Below, piece by piece: positions 11,503 to 22,300 of a stretch of DNA of 64,000 nt. Each line of letters starts with the position of its first letter. The stretch's first letter is position 1. The position numbers and the translations under genes are program-made. The stretch spans positions 8,558,393 through 8,622,392 of the forward strand of contig CP099851.1 in the NCBI GenBank assembly GCA_030062745.1, given 5' to 3'. The notes under the pieces were generated by a model. It had not been told where the DNA came from, did no database searches, and saw only the letters and a list, made by a program, of their open reading frames with translations. The DNA is from Capitulum mitella (lineage: Eukaryota; Arthropoda; Thecostraca; Pollicipedomorpha; Pollicipedidae).

Positions 11503-12006
11503 ATGCCATCTGCAGGCCAACAGTATGCGACGCTCCCAGGTCGCGGCAGGCGACGGCTCCTCTACGAAGGAAATGAGAGCGGCCACAGTTGCGTCTGGCA
11601 GATGCGGTACTGTCGGACGGACCCAACAGGCACTGCCAGCATGCTCGCGAGGTCAAACTCACGACCAAAAGGTCTCCAAAGCCCCAAACCGCAACGAAAC
11701 CCCGGCACAGAAAGATCGCCACCGGGCCAGACTGAGCCAGCCTCAGATGAAAGGCGTCAGAGTCGGTACCAGACGGGAGAAGCACGAGTGAAGCTCACAC
11801 CAGGGTATGGCGGGCTCGTGCCGAGCGGTGGGCCCACGTCCCAGGATGGGTCCGTGCCGCGCGGCCGACCTGTCGTGCCGCGCGGGGGAGCGACGTTGCG
11901 CGGCCAGCGCGGCCGCCGCCGGGACGTCCTCCGGCCACACAGCCTGAACAGGATCCAGCCGGCGGCCGACATCAGCCCACCCATCCGGAGCCGCGACCAC
12001 CGCTGA
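11503..12006 (+). CDS. Unrecognised ORF or first exon, 167 codons, GC-rich
   Basis: The frame starts with a genuine ATG (MPSAGQQYATLPGRGRRR...) and is one of the longest ATG-initiated open frames in the window. The product is hydrophilic and low-complexity, with Ser/Pro/Arg/Gly-rich stretches (PKPQRNPGTERSPPG, VPRGRPVVPRGG), and would be mostly disordered. No known domain is seen. From 11751 a second frame is open on the same strand and ends at splice-donor-like sites (see next entry). Either frame, or neither, could be coding. High GC alone lengthens open frames, so confidence is modest. Confidence 0.3.
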   Translation: MPSAGQQYATLPGRGRRRLLYEGNESGHSCVWQMRYCRTDPTGTASMLARSNSRPKGLQSPKPQRNPGTERSPPGQTEPASDERRQSRYQTGEARVKLTPGYGGLVPSGGPTSQDGSVPRGRPVVPRGGATLRGQRGRRRDVLRPHSLNRIQPAADISPPIRSRDHR

Positions 12007-12306
12007 AAGGACGTGGAGCGCCCGACCCGCGGCCGTCGCGTGAGGCAGTGTCAGCGGCAGCCGCAAAGGCCGGAGCCTCGACCGCGGGCGACGTCATACC
12101 ATCCGGACCCGGTCCGTTCATTCCTCGTCCGCCCGACGGCGGAGGCAGAGAGCGCCTCCGCCCAGCCGAGGGAGGGCGGGCTGTTGTTCCAGGCCAACCA
12201 ACCGTTGCCGATGGTTGGTCCGGAGTCGAACCTTTACCAGTTCGGTCCCCGTTGACCGGAACAGATCCACCAACCCTCGCGGCCGTCAGAAGTAAGGATG
12301 TGTCCA
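11751..12306 (+). CDS. Candidate internal exon ending at tandem splice donors
   Basis: This frame is open from just after a TGA at 11748 to a TAA near 12322. It lacks an early ATG, as an internal exon would. The translation is Pro/Arg/Gly-rich and disordered (for example PPPGRPPATQPEQDPAGG and SGPGPFIPRPPDGGG). It runs into two donor-like sites, AGAA|GTAAGG at 12291/12292 and TCCA|GTAAGT at 12306/12307. The second matches the consensus closely. No good polypyrimidine acceptor was identified at the 5' side. It overlaps the ATG-initiated frame above, so at most one is likely real. Confidence 0.3.
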
Positions 12307-12563
12307 GTAAGTGCACTCGTTAACACGTTTGTCTTCGCAATTCTGGAGTTGAAAGTCTGTCGGACATTTGTGAAGATCAGTGGCAGTACTGTCACAGCGG
12401 TCGACTCAGTCAGGATAACAGTGTTCATTGGTGACATTTAGGTTCGCTCGTGTGTCGGCATTAGTGGTCGTCTGCAGTCGTGCTGGTTTTTGCTCGATTC
12501 CACGTTAATCCGCCGTTGCCGCGGCGCGTTTTGTCGCGCCGCTGCGGTCGGCCGGGGGACGAC

Positions 12564-12603
12564 TGTCCTGATTGTCCTGATTGTCCTGATTGGCTGGCTG
12601 GCT
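12564..12603. repeat. Short tandem repeat, TGTCCTGAT x3 then GGCT units
   Basis: Three perfect copies of a 9-base unit followed by TGGCTGGCTGGCT. Confidence 0.9.
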
Positions 12604-13147
12604 CCTGACCAGCTGGGAGCCTGATGCAGTAGCCAATCGGATTGACTGCATGCGGAACCGGTGTGACCTCACGTTGTGTTTTATGTTTTTTTTTTTTCTT
12701 GTCACAATTATCCACAAGTTATTTTAAGGTGATGTTATCACCTTGTGATACGTAAGCTTTACAATGATACATTTATGCTACGCAAGGAAAGAACATCAGT
12801 GAAGCAGTTGTGCTGCAGTTCAAAAAAGGAATATTTCCGCAGACATACAAAATGCATTGTTAAACATGTTGCAACAGTAACGTGGTGCTTATCTCAAGTT
12901 TCCACTGGTGCAATTATTTTGGCCGGACTCTTTTCCTGGAGGTGTTGTCATAATTTTTATCTGAATGCCTACAAAAATTATGAACTCCTCCCGCACATGT
13001 AACAAAGGCCACATGGACGAGTGACAAAGGGTGGAACCTGCAGGTTTGCGGGTTCAGAGGTGGCAGCTCTAGTCTTCTTGTTAAAACAGACATAGCAAAT
13101 GATCTGTGGCTATTAGAGTATTACTACAATAAATGGCACATGTAGTT
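12604..13147. other. No recognised gene
   Basis: AT-rich. It contains a T10 tract near 12689, and a short frame at 12745-13002 that I cannot identify. Confidence 0.4.
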
Positions 13148-14357
13148 TTAACCCGACCCCGACGGGGATCGTTGAAAGCCCCCCCCCGGAGGTTTTCTTG
13201 GATTGCGAGAGAACAAACAGACACAGAGCCACGAAACTCCGTGTACCTTTTCCTTCATCATTTTTACATCTTGTGTCAAAATTTTGACCCCAGGTCTGGT
13301 CAGGTGCTTGACCTAGGTCAGGTCAAACAGACCTATGTCCAAAAAAGTTCTAACTTTTTTGCAAAACAAGATATCTTAATAATACTTTCAGGGATTAGTG
13401 ATCCCGACAGATGCAACAAATCTGCTATCCCAGATTTTTCGGAATTTTCCGGGTCATTGACCTAAGGTCAAGCCCATTTTTAAGACATGTCGTCGTTTTT
13501 TTCGGAAACTGACGGAATATTTCATAACGTTTTTAGTGAGCAGTCAAGCAGACATCTAGTTACCGTCATTGGACAAAGTATCAGTGACTTCCAGCCATTG
13601 ACCTGAGATCAGGTCACGAATAACTGTAGTGAGCCAAAATGTACCACCGTCAAAATCGACGATGTATTACTCAGAATGGGTAGAAGAAAATGGCAGAACT
13701 AGCTTGCACAGACGTAAGTAATACCAGGAACCTCAAAAAGTTTGAAAAGTAGCATATTTTAGAAATAAACAGGCTCTCGCGAATAAAGCTCCGCCAATTT
13801 TGTACATTGGTAACTAATCAGTTTTTCCGAAATTTAAGCATAGAAACCCATCACAAGAACCACTAAGATCAAAGAAATTTACATGGATAGGTTTTTGGCG
13901 AAAATAAAGGAACGTTAAAATTAGTTCCGGTCAATTTGTTACTGCATACGGCAGCGGCGCACGCCGACAGCCGGCGGGAGAATTGCCGTGTCTTTAACTC
14001 GACGTTTCGGCGTATATATTTAACAAATCTGAGAAATAACATGTGTATCGGCATTTGCGGACCTTTACTTGTGCGCTGGTGCCTTTATTTATGCGTTATT
14101 AGTCACAGCCCTTGAGATTTAGGCCGTTTCTCGGCCTCATGCGGTCGGCTATGAGAAAACATATATAGGGCGTAAATTGTTTCCATATTACCTAAAACTA
14201 AAAATGAAACCTGTTTGGAGCTCTACTCGTCACAGGCTGTCCAACGGTGTGCTTATTTTTATTGTGCGACCAACCGTTCGCGAGTTAAAGGGGGCTGCCA
14301 ACAGCCCCCCCCCAGTCGCGCATGATCGTAATGGACCGACGGTCTTGTGTGGGTTAA
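13148..14357 (+). mobile_element. Family A TTAA-flanked non-autonomous DNA transposon, copy A1 (full length)
   Basis: 1,210 bp running from TTAACCCGACCCC to GGGTTAA. It aligns along its length with 33733-34938, 44653-45426, 46346-47565 and 54645-55500. TTAA at both ends with CCC/GGG termini is the signature of piggyBac-type elements, which insert at and regenerate TTAA. No transposase frame is present, so the copy would need one in trans. Subterminal blocks pair as inverted G-tract and C-tract repeats (a CCCCC tract near 13181, AACAGCCCC near 14301). Inside are clusters of AGGTCA/TGACCT half-sites, for example 13297-13335, 13456-13473 and 13598-13617. Open frames inside it are not conserved between copies. 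The assignment to piggyBac rests on the termini only. Confidence 0.8.
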
Positions 14358-17300
14358 ATTTTAAGTGCTTAGAAGCAAGTTAATGCAGGTGAATGTTTTT
14401 TTTCGGAGAACAATGTTTTTGTAGTCGTCCACAGTTTTCATTTCCTAGCCGCAGATTTGCCTGTGAAAAGTAAGCTGCTTACCCGTTATCCCCCCCCCCC
14501 CGTTACCCGTGGTATTTTGCGCGACCGTAGCCGTACCCGAGGGTTTACCCATGGTAACAGGTGGGTAACGGATAGATCTGCCTGTTGAAAGCCTCTAGAT
14601 GGTAAGTACCCAGTTTTATCCTTTGAAGTCACACGGTGACGCCACAGGCGACATAAAAGGGGGTCATGAGGGTAGGTTATGGGTTTTATTACATCCTATA
14701 TGACAAAGCCTAAAGGACACTTCATGGTGCAAAAACAATTTCTGATAGTGGCTTAAAACTCGAACTACTGTTGGAACGCAAATCAGCGTTTACAGTTACA
14801 AAAAATGGTCACTGACCTCAGCTATGGCTTGTACCCAAGATACCCTGGACTCAAGCAAGGGATGTGCATGCGTCGAATCACTATGCATAACTTCGAAATC
14901 ACTGGCACCATGGCTGATATCCATGTTTATAAGTTAGTAATATTAAACACGGTAACGCATTTGAAACGTTTATTGTCCTATGAGGACTGTCGTCGTAGCA
15001 CCATTTTCTCAACACATGGCCCCAAGAAAAAGATCATGGGGCAGTGTTCTGTTTATGCATTCACTTCATATGCTCTGAGAATGAACGAAAGATTCAAAAC
15101 TCAGATATGCAAAATTGCAGAGAGACCAGGGCCGTCGTTCTAGGGCGGTATGCAAAACACCTGAGGGATTGCACTAACCCCTAAACCCCCTCTCACTCCT
15201 AGGCTGGCGAGAGTAACTTCGAACTTCATTACGACAGTATCATATCCCTGGCAGATGTTCATGTGTGATAACAGCTTTGTTGCGCAGATTTTGCGAAATA
15301 AAACTATTGGGATTTGGGAGTTTTTCTTTCACACGCTCACTGGTTGGAGGAGGGGGAGGCAGAATTTCCTATGTCACTTGCGCTTTCTTTCCGCACATAA
15401 CTTTGGCAGGTAATAGAGCTAGAGTGCTGAAATTTTATTTTATGGCCCTTTGATGTCGCCTTTCATCTTCTGAACACCCAGCGCATCTTTTGCCCTAGAT
15501 TTCTTTTTTAGATAGGCCTGCCACTTGCTTCACTGGAGCCCGGTGAAGCGGAGAAGCCGGTCGCGAGGTCGAGCTTTCGTCGGCGGCGGACGGCTGCAGG
15601 CTTGCCGGGTCGCAGAACTGGTGCCATGGTGCCCACGGAATAGGTCCTACCGGACGGCCAGCTATAAAATATTGTAGGGAGATAGCCTTGGGGTTTCTTT
15701 ACAATGTTAAGGTAAGGTAGCCTGGATCAGGTGAATCGAAGTTAACGAAATTAAATGGTGAATATATAACATTCCATTTTTTCGTGCTGATGTGTTTATC
15801 CGGTCTTAACGAAGACTTGCCGAAAGCTAATATGCAAAAAGCATACCCATTCCGAAGCACAAGAAATCTAGACAGTCATTCAAGGTAAACAGACGTCGTG
15901 TATTGAAATTAAAGCATTTTGTGAAAGGGCAAAGTAGTTCAGATCGACTGAGGTCTTCAAATGTCAAGTAGTGAAGGCGCAACGTTCCTTCCTGTGCCAA
16001 AACGGTATGTATATTTTGTGAAGGTGCACTTTGCTCAGCTCGGATGACGTCTGATGATTTCAGGCGACGTAAGGTCGTTTCTTGACACACGTATATACAA
16101 GGATATCATATCTACTAGCAACACTAAAAATTGCTATGCTCTGTTTTGGCAAAATACAACATATTGAAATACTGACCTGGGCTGGCCTCCATTTGCCTCA
16201 CATATATCGACTTCACTTTGTAGCGAATAACTTCATCATACGGACTAGCCTATATACGGACTAAGGTTCCACAAAATGTGGTTGTAATCGGTCAGGTGGA
16301 ACTGGAGAAAGGAAACGGTGTTACTTGTTCTACATTTGGCCTAGTTTTTCCCTGAAAGACTTGATCCAGGCCATTAGGTTTCTGGTAGTTATAAGGTCAC
16401 GACGCAAGACGCACGACGCACCTTCCAAATTTCGGTAGAGTTGGTTGACTTTTTCAGGAGAGATGGGGGAAATATGATGATATCTTGAATGGGAATATGC
16501 CTCTCCCCTCCCACCTCCACCCCCACCCCCGTGCGCTTAATTCTCAGAGGGGCACAGCACGCGTATCAGCCCTCGCCAAGGGGAGGGAAGTATTGGCGTA
16601 TTTCTCCGGGCGAAGGAGGACCTGACATGTCTCCTGTCCCGGGAATCAATGAAAATGGAAATGTGCGTTGAACAGTCATCGTCATCGTCGTGATGAGCAT
16701 GCGTTATGCAACATTTAATACATCTGTGGCCTCGGATTAGTCAAGATATGTCAAGTGTTTGAAAGAAACGCTGTTTAGTATCTTATGTCCCATGTTTCAG
16801 GAAACTTGACTGAAGATCGCATTACTAATGAAAAAGCTAAGGCTAAAATTATTTCACAACTTTAAAAGACCATGTCTTGCAATACAGAGTACTGCATACA
16901 TACATACATACTTGGATACATTCCTACATACTGCATCCGTTTACATTTGCGATTTATGCACCAAATGTGAATTTTTCGGCATTATTCGTAGACTGATCAT
17001 CAACTAGCATGTGCGATCCTGGTATTGTTTTAATGTTTTGGCTGAAATTCTTGGTGCATTCTGTTTCGTACCACTGTCCGCTGTTGTTCATTATTCTTGA
17101 CAGGAAACATCCGGATGAAACGTGACGCATTTACGCGTTTTCTACATCAATTCGTGCACAGAAACGAGGGCTCAGAATGTCCACTGGTGAAAACAGAACA
17201 GTGGTCGGATCTGTGATCTTGACCACAGCCTCAGTGACAGTACGCTGGTTATCACGCACAGACTGACGAGGGTCAAGAGTGGTCGACCCGTCCTCACAGT

Positions 17301-18729
17301 CGGCCAGTGAAGTTTCACGAGCTGTCCGCCTGAGCTGTGAGCTGACCTCGACCGACGGAGCCGGCCGCTCGGGACGCCGGGGGCTGCGGTGGGCGACCGA
17401 GTCACAGGGCACACAGCGCGAGAGGAGCCACAAAGTAATGGACCCCGCCAGAGCTGCTTGTTCGCACAGGCATGCACATGTTTCTGGGATGCGGCTGCGG
17501 CTCCCCACTCCCCAAACATAACATGCCCCATCCACTAAAATGGCATAGTTGCCCTTAGGCTGCACTTAGATTGCATTTCACTTAAAGACGTATTCACCAC
17601 ATTGGCACTCCAACCGAAAGGCATTACCACAGTACTACCAAATTGACTAAAAAGACTTCAATGCCTGCTGTGCACCGCCCGGTCAATTCAAGCAGTATCC
17701 AATATTCGTCCAAACAACTAACTTGTACCAAATTATGATGCGATCATCCAGACAAAAAAAATCAGAGGGGGGGAAATCCTGGATTTCACAGTCGTGTTTA
17801 TGTGCTTCCTTTCAAAAAGTGCCTGATGTTTTCCCACGGTAGTCAACGGGGATAACATCATTGAAAACATACCTAATTGTCACTGCATTCTGCGGTACAC
17901 ATACATTCCCATATATTGTGCTGATAACCTTTGGTTTTTATTTCTGTAAGGATCCTAACAATGCCTTATGTTAGAACTTTTAATTTGCTACAGAGGGAAT
18001 CGTTGATACCAGAGATGACGTCTGCTCTGCTCTTAATGTATAAATACCTTCTGTGCTGCGTTTCTTCTTTGAACATGTATTTTGTCATATATGCTGCTGC
18101 CTTTTGCATCTTTATTCTGATCGAACTTTGATACGGTCTCTAAAGGCAGCTATCACCGCTTCCCGGGGGCAAGTGCCTATCATTATGCTAATTTTATGCC
18201 ACCTCTGGGGCTGCTTGTTCAAAACATCAGCACTTGGTATCACATTCCGCTATCGTGATTTTCAGCAGAGAACGTAGCAGCAACGCTAGGGATTGGTTGC
18301 AGGCTCAGCAGTCCGCACAAACTGGGGTCCGGGGCGTGTCAAGGAAAGGAAGGAACCAGCTGGCACGGCGAAACGTCATAGCACTCCCAGCGAGCTGGCG
18401 GCGTGCGAGGCCAACGGGCAGACGAGTCGGCAGGACCAGCACACTGCAGACCACTGGAAACGACGTGAAGGAAAAAACGAATGAGCAACGAAGGGTCCTG
18501 AAGACAAGGAGAACTTTCAAAGAATGCCAGCAGAGCCAGCGAAGATTCCGACGGCGTAAGGAACGGAGAATTTAAAATGAGCTAAGGAGTGGAACTGATA
18601 CGAGACATCGTCACCATCAATGGTGCAGAACAAAAAGAAGCACACTTTATGATAAAGAAACTGCGTAATTTCCTGTCAAGAAACTCTGCGAAAGGATTGC
18701 TGAATCTGAATTTCAACCCGAATCAATGA
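14358..18729. other. Long stretch without a recognised gene
   Basis: Contents seen: a C10 tract near 14491; a (TACA)n run at about 16897-16911; AT-rich DNA; and a GC-richer patch at 17270-17420. Across that patch a minus-strand frame (17131-17565, 144 codons, no ATG) reads smoothly and ends ...SPRFCARIDVENA. I do not recognise it, and the plus strand is open over part of it. Nothing else is supported. Confidence 0.4.
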
Positions 18730-18802
18730 GCCCGGATAGCTCAGTTGGTAGAGCGTTAGGCTTTTAACCTAACGGTCCAGGGTTCGAGCCCCTGTTCGGG
18801 CG
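18730..18802 (+). tRNA. tRNA-Lys (anticodon TTT)
   Basis: All cloverleaf parts are present. The acceptor GCCCGGA pairs with TTCGGGC through one G-T pair. The D stem is GCTC/GAGC. The anticodon stem TTAGG/CCTAA is perfect, with loop CTTTTAA placing TTT at positions 34-36. A five-base variable loop CGGTC follows. The T stem is CAGGG/CCCTG with loop TTCGAGC. The discriminator is G, there is no intron, and no CCA is encoded, as in eukaryotic nuclear genes. A and B box promoters are intact within the gene. A TTTT pol III terminator follows four bases after the end. It decodes AAA/AAG lysine codons. It stands alone, with no other tRNA in the window. Confidence 0.97.
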
Positions 18803-18805
18803 TGG

Positions 18806-18809
18806 TTTT
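18806..18809 (+). terminator. RNA polymerase III T4 terminator
   Basis: A run of four T directly after the tRNA-Lys 3' end, the minimal pol III stop signal. Confidence 0.8.
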
Positions 18810-20680
18810 GGTGTGTTTTGGCTACGATTCAGTGAAACTGTCGCAGATATCGATTATCCGGGCCACTAGATTCTTTCGCTCCGTCACATGCGCTTGACGT
18901 TTAAGACCACTTCCAGTTTCAGCCACCTAATGCCACAGTTCAACAGCTCTACTTCTGCAGTTTGTTACCAAAGCGTGTTCGATCAAGAAAGGTATTTCCG
19001 TTTGTTTATTGAATTCGGTGACATTAGCTGACGTCCATGCCCTCGATCTGCTTCAGTGAAGGCTCGTCTCACAAACACATGAGGAACAGCACAAACGTAG
19101 CGTCAGACTGTCTCATGTACGACTGTCTTACATATGTCATTTAACTATTAAATCGCATATGATATCCCACACCCTTCTGATCGACGTATACAAAAGAAAC
19201 GAAATGTTACGTGACAGACCATTTTCGGTGTTTCGTCTGTTGTCTGCAAATAAAGCTAGGGCAGCCTGTGCATCCACTTGAATCCAGACAACGAATATAA
19301 TCAGAATACGCCCCCGTCTAGCGCCCCAGACAGGATTTCCTCTCCCGTTTCAAGGGCGGATAAATGATCATCACTGCTGGGGGGATACATTCATTGTTGA
19401 ATTATTTGTGCACAGTTCCAAAACATATATCCAACATGTTAAACTAAAACGAAGCGTAAGCAATATTTTAATCCATAGTTACCTTACAAACACATTCCTC
19501 TCTCCATTGATGCCAGTGGCGTCGTGCAGTCGTGCAGTCGCGGATCCTCTGTCGGTGAGTCCAACGGTGGCGCCACAACGGCGCCCTATTTAGTAGTACT
19601 GCGTCTTTCCTCACAGGGGCTTTGTCCGCTGCCTTAGCGGAGTACGGCGTGCAGTTTCGCGGACGCTCACCAGGGGCGCTGTATTACATTTACATTTATT
19701 ACATGTATTACATGTATTACATGATTTCAGCCTTGGCTGAAGCGGATGAGCTGGCTGCCTCTGGGGCCACCTTGCTTCGTATGCTTACGCAGCAGCAGGA
19801 ATGAGGATGCGGCGCAACGTGGGACATCTTTGATGACATGTTTCCTGCTATGCTGACGAATGTGGGGATAAAATAAGCACATTACTCCAGCTTAATAATG
19901 CATTTAGCTTTGCAAAAGGTATTATTACACACAGATTACGTAAGATTTAATTTCACATTTCCTGATATTTCTCGTAAGGCACTGCACCAGTTTTCTCTTG
20001 TGACCACCCACCACTGACCTGCCCTTATCATTCAACATCAATGTTTTGTTCTCTTTGTCTCGTAAACAAAATGTGGGACCGTTCGTGACTCAGTGATAAT
20101 CGTGCGCATTTTAAAGAGTCGGGTATTTAAATACTGGGACGTGCCAGCTTACTGCATGACCACAGGACGGTTATTAATGTCAAATAAAACAATCAGCTCT
20201 CCTTTCCTGGGTATTGCGGCAGCTAGCCGGGGGAGTTGTTCGTTGCTTCCGTCCTCGTTCATGTCGAGAATCACTACGGTCGGACTTAAGTAATCCAAAC
20301 GGCAATCAATTGTCCGTCACCGTGGAGCTTCAAATATGGCACACTTGTTGATCTTAGCATCCATGGTCACTACTTGGGTCAGGTCAAATCTCTAAAATTA
20401 GCACGCAGTGAAGGAGTAAAAGACCAGGGCTCGCCGCTTCCTTCGCTAAGCAGAGTTTCTTCGCACCTCCTCCTTCCGCCGTTTGTAAGAAGAAAGCTCC
20501 AGTGATGTCACTTTCGAGTCACTCTGATTTCTGGATCTCGTCCGAAGCTCTGAGAAATCAGAGCCACAGGTATTCCGTTGTACAGCCCTACTGTACGCCT
20601 ATGCACGTGCTCGTAACCAGACTCGTGCCTGATTTCGCTTGACCAAAATCGACTTCAATTTTATAGCAAAGCAGTTGGCT
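18810..20680. other. No recognised gene
   Basis: Mostly AT-leaning unique-looking sequence. A small run of CGTGCAGT-type repeats is near 19531, and a TTACATGTATTACATG run is at about 19695-19722. No frame has support. Confidence 0.4.
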
Positions 20681-20785
20681 CCGAATCCGAATCTGATTCC
20701 AGGAGACAAATTTCAAACGGAATCGATTCTGAACCCAATGCTAATGTGGTTGAACATGTCTGATTCCGAATCCGAATCTGATTCC
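20681..20785. repeat. GAATCC/GATTCC-rich repeat, two perfect 20 bp copies
   Basis: The word CCGAATCCGAATCTGATTCC occurs at 20681-20700 and again at 20766-20785, 85 bp apart. Related GAATCC and GATTCC words continue between them and reappear at about 21830-21960, on the other side of a mariner remnant. Confidence 0.7.
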
Positions 20786-20852
20786 AACGAATACTTTAAA
20801 AACTGTAACCATTAAACTATATGTTCATATGAATGTAAGCAATAAGTAGCCG

Positions 20853-20889
20853 TATATATATATATATGTATATGTATATACATATATTT
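20853..20889. repeat. (TA)n-rich microsatellite
   Basis: TA dinucleotides interrupted by TG and CA steps. The following 20890-21340 holds no gene. Confidence 0.9.
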
Positions 20890-21400
20890 ATCTTGATTGC
20901 AATCGTAACCCTCCCCTTATGAATTCATATGTCCATTGGATACTGACAGCCATGCATTTTGCCAGGTGTCACCAGTGTTAAAATGTTGGTGAAAATAGGT
21001 GCTGAATGACAGTTTTGCAAATTGCGGTCAGTGTTTCACGGCATATTTCGTGACTTATCATCTTAATCATCTTATTCTCCTTGAATGTAACATTTAGGCC
21101 ATTTTTCTATTTTCATACGTCGTTCTGTATTGTTCCGCTGCAGTGTATTCTGCAGTGAACATTAACCCATCATGAAAACAGATTTTAAGGCTTTCATGCA
21201 TTTATTTTCTAATGGCGTGCTTCGAGAAAATCAAGAAAGGGAACAACTGACAACAATCTTCGCATCAGCAGGTTTTAGGCAGATGGGAAATCATTCATTT
21301 ATCAGTTGAAGAGAAACAGCATATTTCTTTGTTTCTTTGTGGACTAAGACACACAGACTCTTTGGCTCAGCTCAGCAGCTCAGCTAAGACACACAGACTC

Positions 21401-21480
21401 AGAGGAAAAAATCACACGGAGCCAGGTCGGTGTGATGACCTCCCTACTCCCCGACCTGGCTCCGTGTGATTTTTTCCTCT
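21401..21480. repeat. Perfect 30 bp inverted repeat at the mariner remnant
   Basis: 21401-21430 is the exact reverse complement of 21451-21480, separated by 20 bases. The right arm is transposase coding sequence (DLAPCDFFLF), and the left arm is the same sequence turned around. Just outside, CTAAGACACACAGACTC is repeated at 21344-21360 and 21384-21400, so the breakpoint region is rearranged. Confidence 0.95.
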
Positions 21481-21731
21481 TCCCCAAGCTCAAGGGGGTC
21501 ATCAAGGGGACCCGTTTTGAAGACGTGGACGACATCAAAAAGGCCGTGACGACGGAACTGCGGAGGATCCTGGAAGAATCCTTCCAGGCGTGCATGCAAG
21601 CGTGGCAGAGAAGGATTGGAAAGTGCATTAGACTCCAGGGGGATTACTTCGAAGGGGAAAACTCCTAGTGTGAAGTTTGAGTTTGAAATAAATCTTTTGT
21701 GACATCAGTCCTGGAACTTTTCTGACACACG

Positions 21732-21733
<2 letters not shown>
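21432..21733 (+). pseudogene. Mariner (Tc1/mariner superfamily) transposase, C-terminal remnant
   Basis: The open frame 21432-21668 translates to 78 residues carrying LPDLAPCDFFLFPKLKG, the block that holds the third catalytic Asp (the D of APCD) of the DD34D triad. It continues to the family tail W.RR..KCI..QGDYFEG. A whole mariner transposase is about 345 residues, so only the last fifth remains, and the apparent ATG is accidental. After the stop come an AATAAA at about 21687 and the 3' terminal region (CTGGAACTTTTCTGACACAC), ending where a (TA)n tract begins, consistent with TA target preference. The N-terminal DNA-binding part and first two Asp are absent, so it is inactive. Confidence 0.92.

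Positions 21734-21791
<58 letters not shown>
21734..21791. repeat. (TA)n microsatellite at mariner 3' end
   Basis: About 28 uninterrupted TA units abutting the mariner 3' terminus. Confidence 0.97.
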
Positions 21792-21794
<3 letters not shown>

Positions 21795-22300
21795 AAAGCA
21801 GTGGTAGGTTAATCTGTGATAAGAAACGGAATCCGAGATTTTGCCTTCTGATTCGCTTCTGATTCCGGTGTTTCGGCAGACTAGCTGTATCAATTCGGAA
21901 TCCGACTCAACACCACTTCCAACTGAATGGATTCCAGATCCATTTCCATTCGTTATTCCGCTGGAATCGAGGACAACTCTACTCGTGGCGGGTACCACGT
22001 GTAAAACGCAGTCTATACCACATGCCAATTCCCTTACGTTTTCCTTTTGGACGACTGGCCAACTATGGCAGTCTGATCCGCACCCGGCATTATCAGGCGA
22101 GGCTGACTGGCTTCGCACGGACGCCCAGGGAAGTCCTGGCCAGTCTGCAAAGTTCTCCTCCGGTGTTTCTCGCGCGTGACATTCAATCGACCAAACAGCA
22201 GGCGCTGGAAGCCAACACTGGCCTATTTGGGCCAGTGTTTGGATCCTGTCGGCTTTGGAACTGAAGGAATGAAACAGAAACACGTAGTTCGCGGGGCTTT
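21792..22300. repeat. GAATCC/GATTCC-rich repeat, second block
   Basis: Words CGGAATCCGA, CTGATTCGCTTCTGATTCCGG, GGAATCCGACTC and GGATTCCAGATCC occur within about 150 bases. They resemble the block at 20681-20785, so the mariner and TA tract may sit inside one older repeat. The open frames here are attributable to repeat sequence. Confidence 0.45.

Noticed and set aside
21380..21628. 82-codon minus-strand frame
   Set aside because: Antisense of the mariner transposase remnant.
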